DNA of 64,000 nt from Parvibaculum sp046297875 (GCF_046297875.1 NZ_JBKBHD010000001.1:744001-808000), one strand, 5' to 3'; counted from the first letter of the stretch, positions 42,435 through 50,637 are shown. The notes: generated from the letters alone by a model not told the origin. Numbers and translations are program-made.

Positions 42435-43568
42435 ATGACCGAAATTCGGCAGATCACCAAAGACAATGCCTATGACGCCGTCGCGCCGGACGATTTTCCC
42501 GCGATGATGGACGTCGACCGCTACAACGCGCGCTCGACCGCCTTCGACAAGATCATCTCCGCGACCCACGACCATTTCTGGGATCCGCTCGACACGAAGT
42601 ACATCGACTTCTCCGAACCCTTCGATCTCGAAAATCAGATGGTGATGCCCGAAGAGATGGTGCCGGAACTGCGCCTTCCCTGCGTGCAGGCGCTGGACCG
42701 CAAGGCGCAGATCAAGCTCGCCAATGAAAGCGCCCGCTGGGCCCTTTCCTCCATCCTTCACGGCGAACAGGGCGCGCTGAACCTTTCGGCCTCGCTCTGC
42801 CACATTCTCCGCGACCCGGGCGCCCAGGAATATGCGGCGAACCAGACCCGCGAAGAGGCCCGCCATGTGACGGCCTTTGCGAAGTACGTGCAGGCGCGCT
42901 GGGGCAAACCGCTCCCGGTCGGCACGACGCTGGGCGGCCTGCTGACCAACATCGTCGGCGCGCCGGAAGTCTACAAGAAGATCGTGGGCATGCAGATGCT
43001 GGTCGAAGGCCTCGCCATGGGCGCCTTCGCGACGCTTTATGCGAAGTCGAACGACCCGCTCCTCGTCAAGCTGACGCAGCTCGTGATGACGGACGAAGCC
43101 TTCCACCACAAGTTCGGCAAGATCTGGGCCGACCGCACGATCCCGAACCTCTCGGAAGAAGAGCAGAACATCATCGAAGACTGGGCGGCCGAGTGCTTCC
43201 AGACGCTGCTGTTCAACCTCGTGAACCCCGAGCAGAAGCAGGTAATCTACGGCGAGTTCGGCCTCGACTGGCAGCAGGTCCAGCTCGAGATGCTGGAAGC
43301 CTTCGGCGACGACGACCGCCGCGAAGCGATGAAGGAAGGCACGAACATCTTCCGCGTGCTCATCAAGACGCTGCTCAAGGCCGGCATCATCACCGACCGC
43401 ACCAAGGCCTTCTATGCGACCTATGTCGACATGGAAGAGCTGAGGAGCGAAGGCGACCGCATGGTCGGCGACGATATTGCCGAGGACGGCATCCGCTATC
43501 TGCAGAAGATCAATTTCGGCACCAATGTAGACGCTCTGAAGAACGTCACGGTGTCGGCCGCGGAGTAA
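42435..43568 (+). CDS. Ferritin-like diiron protein, paralogue 1 (predicted oxygenase)
   Basis: 377 residues, alpha-helical. The residues form a canonical carboxylate-bridged diiron site: Glu111 (LHGEQGALN), Glu141/His144 (REEARHVTAF), Glu191 (LVEGLAMG) and Glu221/His224 (TDEAFHHKFGK), i.e. E, ExxH, E, ExxH as in ferritin-like oxygenases and ribonucleotide reductase R2. I cannot match it to PaaA, AurF, MiaE or the acyl-ACP desaturases: the spacing fits the fold but not their family motifs. It is soluble, with no signal peptide. It is 75% identical to the product at 45341, and a P450 gene lies between them on the other strand. An electron donor is not nearby. Confidence 0.8.
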   Translation: MTEIRQITKDNAYDAVAPDDFPAMMDVDRYNARSTAFDKIISATHDHFWDPLDTKYIDFSEPFDLENQMVMPEEMVPELRLPCVQALDRKAQIKLANESARWALSSILHGEQGALNLSASLCHILRDPGAQEYAANQTREEARHVTAFAKYVQARWGKPLPVGTTLGGLLTNIVGAPEVYKKIVGMQMLVEGLAMGAFATLYAKSNDPLLVKLTQLVMTDEAFHHKFGKIWADRTIPNLSEEEQNIIEDWAAECFQTLLFNLVNPEQKQVIYGEFGLDWQQVQLEMLEAFGDDDRREAMKEGTNIFRVLIKTLLKAGIITDRTKAFYATYVDMEELRSEGDRMVGDDIAEDGIRYLQKINFGTNVDALKNVTVSAAE

Positions 43569-43625
43569 GTTGCGCAAGCGTAGACGAGTGCTGTTCCCTC
43601 ACACTCGTTCCCCCTCGATCAAACT

Positions 43626-43655
43626 GGGCGGCTTCTAAGGAAGCCGCCCTTTCTG
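43626..43655 (+). terminator. Terminator after diiron gene 1
   Basis: GGGCGGCTTC and GAAGCCGCCC are a perfect 10-bp stem, loop TAAG, followed by TTTCTGTTT. Confidence 0.85.
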
Positions 43656-43671
43656 TTTGGGAAATTAAAAG

Positions 43672-43706
43672 AAAAGCCGGGCGCGGATTTCTCCGGCCCG
43701 GCTTTT
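43672..43706. terminator. Terminator of the CYP153 gene
   Basis: AAAAGCCGGGC and GCCCGGCTTTT, 11-bp stem with a 13-base loop; on the minus strand it runs into TTTTCTTTT. It ends the CYP153-like gene and faces the diiron gene 1 terminator. Confidence 0.8.
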
Positions 43707-43726
43707 ATTTCAGCAAGCGGACTTTA

Positions 43727-44998
43727 TCAGTGCTTGCGCTTCGGCAGCTCGACCATCATCTGCTCGTAGCCCTTGACGAAAGCGGAGTGGACGCGGGTCG
43801 GCTCGGCGAGAACGCGGATCGGCTCGTCCGGCCAACGCTTCAGGATTTCTTCCCAGACGATGCGGAGCTGCATCTCGGCAAGACGGTTGCCCACGCAGCG
43901 GTGGATGCCGAAGCCGAAGGAAAGGTGCTGACGGGCGCGATCGCGGTCGATCACGAGCTGGTTCGGATTGGAGATCACATCCTCGTCGCGGTTGCCCGAG
44001 ACGTACCACATGGCAACCTTGTCGCCTTTCCTGATCTTCTTGCCGCCAAGCTCGATATCCTGCAGCGCGGTGCGGCGCATATGGGCGAGCGGTGTCTGCC
44101 AGCGGATGATTTCCGCCACCATGTTCGGGATCAGCGACGGGTTCGCCTGCAGCTTGCGATACTGCTCGGGGAACTTGTTGAGCGCATAGAGACCGCCGGT
44201 GATGGAATTGCGCGTCGTGTCGTTGCCGCCGACGATGAGGAGGATCAGGTTTCCGAGATACTCCATCTTGTCCATGTTGCGGGTCGACTCGCCATGCGCA
44301 AGCATCGAGATGAGATCGTTGCCGGGCTCGCGCGCATTCACGCGCTCGTTCCAGAGGCCGATGAAGTAATCGGCGCATTCCAGAAGCTCGGCGCGGCGCT
44401 GTTCTTCGGATTCGATGACGCCGGAATCTTCAGACGCGGTCGCAACGTCGGACCAGCGCGTCAGCTTGCGGCGCTCCTCGAAGGGGAAGTCGAACAGCGT
44501 GGCGAGCATCTGCGTCGTCAGCTCGATCGAGATGCGATCCACCCAGTCGACCGGCTGCTGCGTATCCATTTCGTCGAGCAGCTTGCCGGCACGTTCCCGG
44601 ATCGTGCTTTCGAGCTTGGCGAGGTTTGCAGGGGCGACGATCGGGCTCACCACCTTGCGCTGGTCGTCATGCTTGGGCGGGTCCATCGCAATGAACATCG
44701 GCAGCTTGAAGTCCTCGTCCTGGTCGCGCAGCGTGATGCCGCCTTCCGAGGAGAAGACCTGGTGGTTCGTGTCTACCGCCATGATGTCGTTGTACTTCGT
44801 CACCGACCAATAGGGACCGAACTCCTCATTCGAGGCGCAGTAATGAACCGGCGCTTCCTTACGGAGACGTTCGAAATAGGGCCACATCGTATCGGTCTTG
44901 AAGAGTTCGGCGCGGCCGACATCGATTTCCTCAAGCGGCATCGAATAGGCCTGCTCGCGCGCTTCGTCGATTTCATATTTGACGGCTGCGTCACTCAT
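43727..44998 (-). CDS. Cytochrome P450, CYP153-like alkane hydroxylase
   Basis: 423 residues. I-helix LLIVGGNDTTRNSITGGLYALNKFPEQ, ExxR in EIIRW, heme ligand Cys368 in FGFGIHRCVGNRLAEMQLRIVWEEILKR and the terminal VHSAFVKGYEQM. These strongly match CYP153 enzymes, which hydroxylate the terminal carbon of medium-chain alkanes or fatty acids. It is a class I P450 and needs a ferredoxin and a ferredoxin reductase; neither is seen here. It is transcribed divergently from diiron gene 2 and shares the palindromes between them. Confidence 0.9.
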   Translation of the reverse strand: MSDAAVKYEIDEAREQAYSMPLEEIDVGRAELFKTDTMWPYFERLRKEAPVHYCASNEEFGPYWSVTKYNDIMAVDTNHQVFSSEGGITLRDQDEDFKLPMFIAMDPPKHDDQRKVVSPIVAPANLAKLESTIRERAGKLLDEMDTQQPVDWVDRISIELTTQMLATLFDFPFEERRKLTRWSDVATASEDSGVIESEEQRRAELLECADYFIGLWNERVNAREPGNDLISMLAHGESTRNMDKMEYLGNLILLIVGGNDTTRNSITGGLYALNKFPEQYRKLQANPSLIPNMVAEIIRWQTPLAHMRRTALQDIELGGKKIRKGDKVAMWYVSGNRDEDVISNPNQLVIDRDRARQHLSFGFGIHRCVGNRLAEMQLRIVWEEILKRWPDEPIRVLAEPTRVHSAFVKGYEQMMVELPKRKH

Positions 44999-45042
44999 GG
45001 GGTTCCTCCGGTTTCTGGCGGCTTGCCTTCGTTGTTCTCATT

Positions 45043-45069
45043 ATTCCGTTACGTCAATCATAGCGGAAT
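45043..45069. promoter_or_regulatory. Inverted repeat in the CYP153 leader
   Basis: ATTCCG (45043) and CGGAAT (45064) face each other across 15 bases, 45-70 bases before the CYP153 start. The distance is too long for a compact hairpin, so it could be an operator. Evidence is symmetry only. Confidence 0.25.
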
Positions 45070-45150
45070 TTGCGGACCAGTCATACGCAAAATGGCAGGC
45101 GTGTCACTTTAAATTCCATCAAGCCTAGCACCCAAAATCCAGCAGCAAAA

Positions 45151-45164
45151 TGACGGAAGCGTCA
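45151..45164. promoter_or_regulatory. TGACG-N4-CGTCA palindrome, site A (CYP153 / diiron gene 2)
   Basis: TGACGGAAGCGTCA with AAAA before and TTTTCA after. Its centre is 64 bases (about six helical turns) from site B, so two dimers could bind the same DNA face. It lies between divergent CYP153 and diiron gene 2. Confidence 0.7.
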
Positions 45165-45214
45165 TTTTCATCGAAAACCCTCTTTCCCCGCCGCGAAAAC
45201 CGGCCTGCGCAAAA

Positions 45215-45228
45215 TGACGCAGGCGTCA
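45215..45228. promoter_or_regulatory. TGACG-N4-CGTCA palindrome, site B (diiron gene 2)
   Basis: TGACGCAGGCGTCA with AAAA before and CTTTTACA after. Eight bases downstream is TTGCTT (45237), a -35 candidate at exactly the spacing seen in front of diiron gene 1. A good -10 box is not evident. An imperfect relative (GGCAGGCGTGTCAC) appears near 45094. Confidence 0.7.
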
Positions 45229-45340
45229 CTTTTACATTGCTTGTGCAGCGCACAAATACCCACACTCCAACTAAGGAAATTGGCCGCAAGCCGGATGGAG
45301 AGCGGCCAGGCCAGTGCCGTCCAGCGACATGGAGATTGAG

Positions 45341-46465
45341 ATGACGCAGACCCGCCAGATCACCAAGGACAATGCCTATGACGCCGTCTCGCCGGATGAC
45401 TTCCAGGCGATGATGAACACGGAGCGCTATAACCGCCGCTCCTCCGCCTTCGACAAGATCATCTCGGCGACGCATGACCATTTCTGGGATCCGCTCGACA
45501 AGAAATATATCGACTACAGCGAGCCCTTCGATCTCGAGCATGAAATGGCGATCGACCCGCAGCTCGTGCCGGAACTGAAACTGCCCTGCTTCGAGAAACT
45601 GTCCGAAAAGGAAAAGGTACGCTTCGTGAACGAGACGGCGCGCTGGATGATGTCGGCGATCCTGCATGGCGAGCAGGGCGCGCTCAATCTCTCCGCCTCG
45701 CTCTGCCACATCCTGCTCGATCCGGGCGCACAGGAATATGCGGCAAACCAGGCGCGCGAAGAAGCCCGCCATGTGACGGCCTTCGCAAAATATGTGCAGG
45801 TGCGCTTCGGCAAGCCGCTTCCCTGCGGTGAGACGCTGGCAAACCTTCTCTCAGAGATGGTCAATGCCAAGGAGGTCTACAAGAAGATCGTCGGCATGCA
45901 GCTTCTCGTCGAAGGCCTTGCCATGGGCACCTTCGCCACCTTCTTCAACACGGCGCGCGATCCGCTGCTCGTGAAGCTCTGCCAGCTTGCGATGACGGAT
46001 GAAGCCTTCCACCACAAGTTCGGCAAGATCTGGGCCGACCGCACGATCCCGAAGCTTGCGCCGGAAGAGCGCGACATCATCGAGGACTGGGCCGCGAATG
46101 TTTTCCAGACGCTGCTCTTCAACCTCGTGAACCCCGAACAGAAGAAGCTCATCTATGCCGATTTCGGCCTCGACTGGCGCGAAGTGCAGGCCGAGATGCT
46201 GGAAGCGGTGACGGATGAAGACCGGCGCGAAGGCATGAAGGATGCGGCCAATGTCTTCCGCGTTCTCGTCAAGACGCTGCTCAAGGCCGGCATCATCACC
46301 GACCGCACCAAGGGCTTCTATGCGACATATGTGGACATGGAAGAGCTGAAGAACGAGGACGACCGCATGGTCGGCGACGATATCGCCGAACAGGGCATCA
46401 ACTTCCTGAAGACGGTCAATTTCGCCAAGCGCCGCAATCCGATGCAGAGCGCGGCGGCGGAATAG
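45341..46465 (+). CDS. Ferritin-like diiron protein, paralogue 2 (predicted oxygenase)
   Basis: 374 residues, colinear with paralogue 1 and sharing the same iron-ligand positions Glu111, Glu141/His144, Glu191 and Glu221/His224. Hand alignment of residues 1-360 gave about 269 identities (75%). The blocks around the ligands (HGEQGALNLSASLCHIL; EEARHVTAFAKYV; EAFHHKFGKIWADRTIP) are virtually unchanged, while residues 70-100, 160-178 and the C-terminus diverge, suggesting different partners or substrates. ATG 45341 has GGAG six bases ahead. Enzymatic function is unknown; an oxygenase or oxidase acting with CYP153 is the inference. Confidence 0.8.
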   Translation: MTQTRQITKDNAYDAVSPDDFQAMMNTERYNRRSSAFDKIISATHDHFWDPLDKKYIDYSEPFDLEHEMAIDPQLVPELKLPCFEKLSEKEKVRFVNETARWMMSAILHGEQGALNLSASLCHILLDPGAQEYAANQAREEARHVTAFAKYVQVRFGKPLPCGETLANLLSEMVNAKEVYKKIVGMQLLVEGLAMGTFATFFNTARDPLLVKLCQLAMTDEAFHHKFGKIWADRTIPKLAPEERDIIEDWAANVFQTLLFNLVNPEQKKLIYADFGLDWREVQAEMLEAVTDEDRREGMKDAANVFRVLVKTLLKAGIITDRTKGFYATYVDMEELKNEDDRMVGDDIAEQGINFLKTVNFAKRRNPMQSAAAE

Positions 46466-46501
46466 GTTTCCCGACGGGTCCTCTCCAGAGGGAATGACTT
46501 G

Positions 46502-46534
46502 GGGCGGCTTCCGCCGGAGCCGCCCTCCTTTTTT
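46502..46534 (+). terminator. Terminator after diiron gene 2
   Basis: GGGCGGCT and AGCCGCCC, 8-bp stem, then TCCTTTTTT. The stem and arms resemble the diiron gene 1 terminator, fitting a duplicated unit. Confidence 0.8.
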
Positions 46535-46573
46535 GCGACTGCTTTTCCCATGCGGCTGATAAAGTGCGGCGCC

Positions 46574-47464
46574 ATGACCGACACTCACGCCGCCATTTCC
46601 GCCGAGATTCCCGATCTGCCGCAAGGCCCCTGGCCAGTTCTTGGCGAAGGCGTGTGGGGCACGATGCATGACCTTGGCGACGGCAGCGTTCTCAAACTCG
46701 TGCGCCGCAATGGCGGGCTCGGCACGGGCGAGAGCAAGCATTACCGCGAAGTGACGGCGCTCGGATTTTTGCAGCAGATCGAGGGCGTCCGCCTGCCCCG
46801 GCTTGTCGCTGCAGGACGATTTTCCAATCCATACGGATTTTCAGGGCCGCCGCTTGCGGGATGGCTCCGCCTTGAAAAGCTCGACGGGCAGCCAGTCGAC
46901 GAAGGTGGCATCTATGCGCTGCGCGGCGAGGAGCGCGAAAGGCTCGGCGAGGAGATCGGCGCGGCGCTGGCGCATTTCCATCGCGCAGGCGAGGCATTGG
47001 CTGCAGAAGCGGTAAAGCTCGGTAGTCCGGCGCTCAGAAGCATTTCGGAAGCGATGACACGGATCAATGACCCGTCTCTTCGCGTGCGGCTTGAAAACCT
47101 CAAGGAAATGATCGCGGGCGAAGACGCGCAGCACGTCTTTCTGCATGGCGATGTGAATTTTTCCAACTTGCTCGCGGCACGCGGGCAGCGCCCGGCACTG
47201 GTCGACTTCGCGGAAGCGGGTGTGGGCTTCGCCGAGGAAGACTTCCGGCATTTCGACAATCCGGGGCCGCTGCGCGATGCGATTTTCCGCTCCTATGCGG
47301 CGGTGTCGGGCCGGCAGATCGACGAGATGCGCTTCCGCATGGGCATTGCCGTCAATGCGGCGGTGTCGCTTGCGCTCGGCAGCAATGCAGGACATCCGCG
47401 CGAGGGCATGCGCCGCGTCAGTTTTCTGGACGAGGCCTTGCGGCGCGCCGGCATCGAGGACTAG
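46574..47464 (+). CDS. APH-family phosphotransferase-like protein
   Basis: 296 residues of kinase-like fold: an N-terminal glycine-containing loop (LGEGVWGTMHDLGDGSVLKLVRR, Lys as ATP ligand), catalytic loop FLHGDVNFSNLL (Asp base, Asn) and the metal-binding DFAEAG in place of DFG. Typical of aminoglycoside/choline kinase-related proteins; substrate unknown. It is followed by mmcB after 8 bases. Confidence 0.82.
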   Translation: MTDTHAAISAEIPDLPQGPWPVLGEGVWGTMHDLGDGSVLKLVRRNGGLGTGESKHYREVTALGFLQQIEGVRLPRLVAAGRFSNPYGFSGPPLAGWLRLEKLDGQPVDEGGIYALRGEERERLGEEIGAALAHFHRAGEALAAEAVKLGSPALRSISEAMTRINDPSLRVRLENLKEMIAGEDAQHVFLHGDVNFSNLLAARGQRPALVDFAEAGVGFAEEDFRHFDNPGPLRDAIFRSYAAVSGRQIDEMRFRMGIAVNAAVSLALGSNAGHPREGMRRVSFLDEALRRAGIED

Positions 47465-47472
47465 CGTCTCTC

Positions 47473-47961
47473 ATGGCAAAGGACGATCTTCCGGACCTCC
47501 CCGAAATGGAGATGGACGAGTTCCGCCTCTTCGACGGACGTCAGTCGGCGACAGCGGCAGGCGTGCAGCGCGGCGTCTGCCGGCTGCTCGCGCAGATGGG
47601 CTATGCGCCGGTGACGGAACTCACGCTGGCGACCGGGCGGCGCGTCGATATTCTGGCTCTCGGCCCGAGGAACGAAATTGCCGTCATCGAAATCAAGTCG
47701 AGCCTCACCGACTACCGGACGGATGCGAAGTGGGAGGAATATCTCGACTTCTGCGACCGCTTCTATTTCGCCGTGCCGCCGGAATTTCCGCGCGAGATCA
47801 TTCCCGAAGATGTGGGCCTCGTCGTTGCGGACCGCTATGGCGCCGAAATTCTCCGCGAGGGCCCGGTGACGCCGCTGCCGGCGGCCCGGCGGAAGAAACT
47901 GACGCTTCATGCCGCACGCATCTCGGCGCGGCGGGTACACCGGTTTCTGGAGCCGGAGTGA
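47473..47961 (+). CDS. mmcB: MmcB-family DNA repair protein
   Basis: 162 residues. A PD-(D/E)XK-type core is visible: RRVDILALGPRNEIAVIEIKSSLTDYRTDAKW (Asp, then Glu-x-Lys). This matches MmcB, an alphaproteobacterial SOS-associated protein (DUF1052) that in Caulobacter is linked with alternative replication or repair. It follows the APH-like gene closely, so it may be co-transcribed. No LexA box was found in front of it. Confidence 0.85.
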   Translation: MAKDDLPDLPEMEMDEFRLFDGRQSATAAGVQRGVCRLLAQMGYAPVTELTLATGRRVDILALGPRNEIAVIEIKSSLTDYRTDAKWEEYLDFCDRFYFAVPPEFPREIIPEDVGLVVADRYGAEILREGPVTPLPAARRKKLTLHAARISARRVHRFLEPE

Positions 47962-47965
47962 TATG

Positions 47966-47994
47966 TTGACGTTATACGTATAACGTACTATTTT
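47966..47994 (+). promoter_or_regulatory. higBA promoter with 18-bp perfect palindrome
   Basis: ACGTTATACGTATAACGT at 47969-47986 is fully self-complementary. It overlaps TTGACG (-35, 47966) and lies before TATTTT (-10, 47989) with a 17-base spacer. A HigA dimer bound there would block the promoter, the usual autoregulation of such modules. Confidence 0.7.
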
Positions 47995-48001
47995 CCTTCT
48001 C

Positions 48002-48280
48002 GTGATAGGCAGTTTTGCAAGCAAGGACACGGAGCGCCTCTGGAACCGGCAACCGGTTGCACGGTTCCGCGCATTTGAACGCATTGCCCTGCGCAAGCTG
48101 GCGCAGCTCGATGCCGCTAAATCCATTGACGACCTGAAATTTCCGCCCGGCAACAGACTGGAGTCGTTGAAAGGCAATCGAAAGGGACAGATGTCCCTTC
48201 GCATCAACGACCAATGGCGAATCTGCTTTGTCTGGAAGGACGGACGGCCCGAAAGCGTTGAAATTGTTGACTATCACTGA
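48002..48280 (+). CDS. higB: HigB-type toxin (RelE/ParE superfamily)
   Basis: 92 residues, GTG start eight bases after the -10 box. The sequence (RLESLKGNRKGQMSLRINDQWRICFVWKDG) carries the conserved RxNxQWRI motif of HigB toxins, which cleave mRNA in the ribosome. The toxin gene precedes the antitoxin gene, as is typical for higBA. The message would have almost no leader. Confidence 0.9.
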   Translation: MIGSFASKDTERLWNRQPVARFRAFERIALRKLAQLDAAKSIDDLKFPPGNRLESLKGNRKGQMSLRINDQWRICFVWKDGRPESVEIVDYH

Positions 48281-48293
48281 TGTCGCGAGGCAG

Positions 48294-48596
48294 ATGAAGA
48301 TGGCGAAGATAGACCCCATTCATCCCGGTGAAGTGCTTGCCGAGGATTTCATGAAGCCCCTGGGCCTGAGCGCCAATGCGCTCGCGCGGAAGCTCGGTGT
48401 GCCCGCAAACCGGATCAGCGCGATTGTTGGCGGACGGCGGGACATTTCGCCCGACACCGCGCTCCGTCTCGAACGGGCATTCGGTTCGTCAGCCGAGTTC
48501 TGGCTCAATCTGCAGGCGCGATTTGACCTGGAAACGGCGCGCGACCAGATCGACAAGAAAGAACTCTCATCGATCAAGGCCATTCAGGCAGCCTAG
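48294..48596 (+). CDS. higA: HigA-type antitoxin
   Basis: About 100 residues with an XRE helix-turn-helix (LSANALARKLGVPANRISAIVGGRRDISPDTALRLERAFG) and the HPGEVLAEDF opening typical of HigA. It neutralises HigB and represses the operon via the palindrome upstream. ATG 48294 (or 48300) follows GCGAGG 13 bases after the higB stop. Confidence 0.9.
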   Translation: MKMAKIDPIHPGEVLAEDFMKPLGLSANALARKLGVPANRISAIVGGRRDISPDTALRLERAFGSSAEFWLNLQARFDLETARDQIDKKELSSIKAIQAA

Positions 48597-48602
48597 GAGA
48601 AT

Positions 48603-49175
48603 TCACTTCGGCGCGCGCTTGGCGAGGATGCGTTGCAGCGTGCGGCGATGCATATTGAGGCGGCGGGCCGTTTCCGAAACATTGCGGTCGCAAAGCTCGT
48701 AGACGCGCTGGATATGCTCCCAGCGCACACGATCCGCCGACATCGGATTCTCGGGCGGGTCCGCTTTGTCGCCGCCGGTTGCGAGAAGGGCCGCCTCGAT
48801 CTGGTCGGCATCTGACGGTTTGGCGAGATAGTCGACCGCGCCGAGTTTCACCGCCGTCACCGCGGTCGCAATGTTGCCGTAGCCCGTCAGCACCACAATG
48901 CGCGCTTCCGGCCGCACCTCCTCAAGCGTCGCCACCACATCGAGCCCGTTGCCATCCTCAAGCCGCATGTCGACCACGGCAAAGCCCGGCTTTCTGGTGC
49001 GGGCAAGCTCCTTGCCTTCCTTCACCGTATTGGCGGTCATCACCTCGAAACCGCGACCCTCCATGGCGCGGGCAAGCCGGGTGAGAAAGGGAACGTCGTC
49101 ATCCACCAGCAACAGGGTGCGGTCTTCCGGGATTACGGGGGCTTCGCCCTCGGGCGCTTGAGTCGTCTTTGTCAC
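48603..49175 (-). CDS. regA: Response regulator RegA/ActR/PrrA
   Basis: 190 residues: receiver (TLLLVDDDVPFLTRLARAM, acceptor Asp in VVDMRLEDGNGL) plus a C-terminal Fis-type helix-turn-helix (WEHIQRVYELCDRNVSETARRLNMHRRTLQRIL). This ending is virtually invariant in RegA-family regulators. It controls redox-responsive genes such as respiration and, in relatives, photosynthesis and carbon fixation. It is downstream of regB on the same strand. Confidence 0.96.
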   Translation of the reverse strand: MTKTTQAPEGEAPVIPEDRTLLLVDDDVPFLTRLARAMEGRGFEVMTANTVKEGKELARTRKPGFAVVDMRLEDGNGLDVVATLEEVRPEARIVVLTGYGNIATAVTAVKLGAVDYLAKPSDADQIEAALLATGGDKADPPENPMSADRVRWEHIQRVYELCDRNVSETARRLNMHRRTLQRILAKRAPK

Positions 49176-49242
49176 TTTCAGTCCAATCTCCGTCGGCGTT
49201 GCGCGATTTTAGGCCAAAGCGCGGCACAAAGCCAAGCGCGCC

Positions 49243-50637
49243 TCAGGAATGACCCGCCTGCGGAAAGGCGGGTTCGGCCTCGACGATGCGGCGCGGCCAG
49301 CGCACCGAGATTTCAGCACCGGGCTGGCGGTCCGCCCTGTTACCGATCTCGACGGTGGCACCCGTTCGCTCGAGCAAGGTCTTGCCAATGAAAAAGCCCA
49401 ATCCCATGCCTTCGTGGTCGCCATCGCTCGGGGACCGAAGACGCTTGTCGCGCGGACGCGTCGTTACGTAGGGCTCGCCGAGCTTTTCGAGCACATCGGG
49501 CGCGAAGCCCGGTCCGTCATCAGTGATGGTCACGCTGACATGGTTCTTGCCGTAGCGGGCGATGACGGCCACTTCATTGCGCGCGAAGTCCGCCGCATTC
49601 TCGATGAAGTTGCCAAGACCGTAGAGCATTTCCGGGCGGCGCCAGATTTCCGGTTCGGACGCGTCCGGTTCGTCGGATATTGTCTCTATACGGAAGAATA
49701 CATCCATGTCGCGGTGAGGCGAGACCACCTCGTCCAGCAGGCCGTGCAGCGGCAGGCGCAGATAGATAGCATCGGCGTCGACCGGCTCCCGGGACAGGCG
49801 AGAGAGAATGTCCTTGCACCGTTCGGCCTGACTGTTGAGCAGGGCGAGGTCTTCCTTCATTTCCTCCTCGCTCATTTTGCCGCGCATCAGCTCCTTCGAG
49901 ACGAGCGAGATGGTGCCGAGCGGTGTGCCAAGTTCGTGGGCGGCGGCGGCGGCAAGACCGTCAAGCGCCGAAAGGCGCTGCGCGCGCGCGAGCACGAGCT
50001 GCGTCGCGGCGAGCGCCGCCGACATGCGACGCGATTCCTGCGAGACGCGCCAAGCATAGGCTGCCATGAAGCCGAGGCCGAGCAGCAAGGCGATCCAGTG
50101 GCCGGTGACATAAAGCGGCGGCAGGTCCGGTGTTTCTCCCGGCCGCCAGGGCAGCGGCATGTGGAACCAGGCAAGCAAGGTTACATAGGTGAAAGCCTGC
50201 GCAAGCAGGAGCCCGGTGGAGAGCAGAGAGAGTGTGGAAGCCGAGATGGCGACAGGCGCCATGAAAAGAAGCGCGAAGGGGTTTTGCATGCCGCCCGTGA
50301 GAAAGATCAGCACGGCAAGCTGCGCAAGGTCGATCGCCAGATAGATGGCCGCCTGCCAATCGGGCAGCCGCATGGAGGAGCGGTAGCGCAATGTGAGAAA
50401 GACATTGAGCCATGCGGACGCGGCAATCACGGCGAGGCAGGCGCCGAGCGGCAGCGGGAAACCGAGCACGAAATGCACGATCAGCACGGCGGCGAGCTGA
50501 CCGGCGATCGCAAGCCAGCGCAGGATGACCAGCGTCTGCAGGCGCACCTGTCCGCTCGGGTCGCCTTGCATGACACGTCCGGCGAGAAAGTTCTGCCTCA
50601 GCCAGCGCATTGCCACGCGATCATCTATCGTGCTCAT
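49243..50637 (-). CDS. regB: Redox sensor histidine kinase RegB/ActS/PrrB
   Basis: 464 residues with six membrane helices; the GGMQNPF loop (FLTGGMQNPFALLFMAPVA) matches the ubiquinone-binding GGxxNPF of RegB. The H-box is AAAAHELGTPLGTISLVSKEL, and the redox-active cysteine is present in ERCKDIL. ATPase boxes N (NFIENAADFA) and G (DDGPGF, GMGLGFF) are intact. It phosphorylates RegA according to the redox state of the respiratory chain. A SCO1/SenC gene lies 2 kb away, not between the two as in Rhodobacter. Confidence 0.95.
   Translation of the reverse strand: MSTIDDRVAMRWLRQNFLAGRVMQGDPSGQVRLQTLVILRWLAIAGQLAAVLIVHFVLGFPLPLGACLAVIAASAWLNVFLTLRYRSSMRLPDWQAAIYLAIDLAQLAVLIFLTGGMQNPFALLFMAPVAISASTLSLLSTGLLLAQAFTYVTLLAWFHMPLPWRPGETPDLPPLYVTGHWIALLLGLGFMAAYAWRVSQESRRMSAALAATQLVLARAQRLSALDGLAAAAAHELGTPLGTISLVSKELMRGKMSEEEMKEDLALLNSQAERCKDILSRLSREPVDADAIYLRLPLHGLLDEVVSPHRDMDVFFRIETISDEPDASEPEIWRRPEMLYGLGNFIENAADFARNEVAVIARYGKNHVSVTITDDGPGFAPDVLEKLGEPYVTTRPRDKRLRSPSDGDHEGMGLGFFIGKTLLERTGATVEIGNRADRQPGAEISVRWPRRIVEAEPAFPQAGHS

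Noticed and set aside
42435..46465. Assignment of the diiron proteins to AurF, MiaE or PaaA
   Set aside because: The ligand pattern fits the general fold, but the seventh AurF histidine is absent (Val217 at that place) and the surrounding family motifs are not present.
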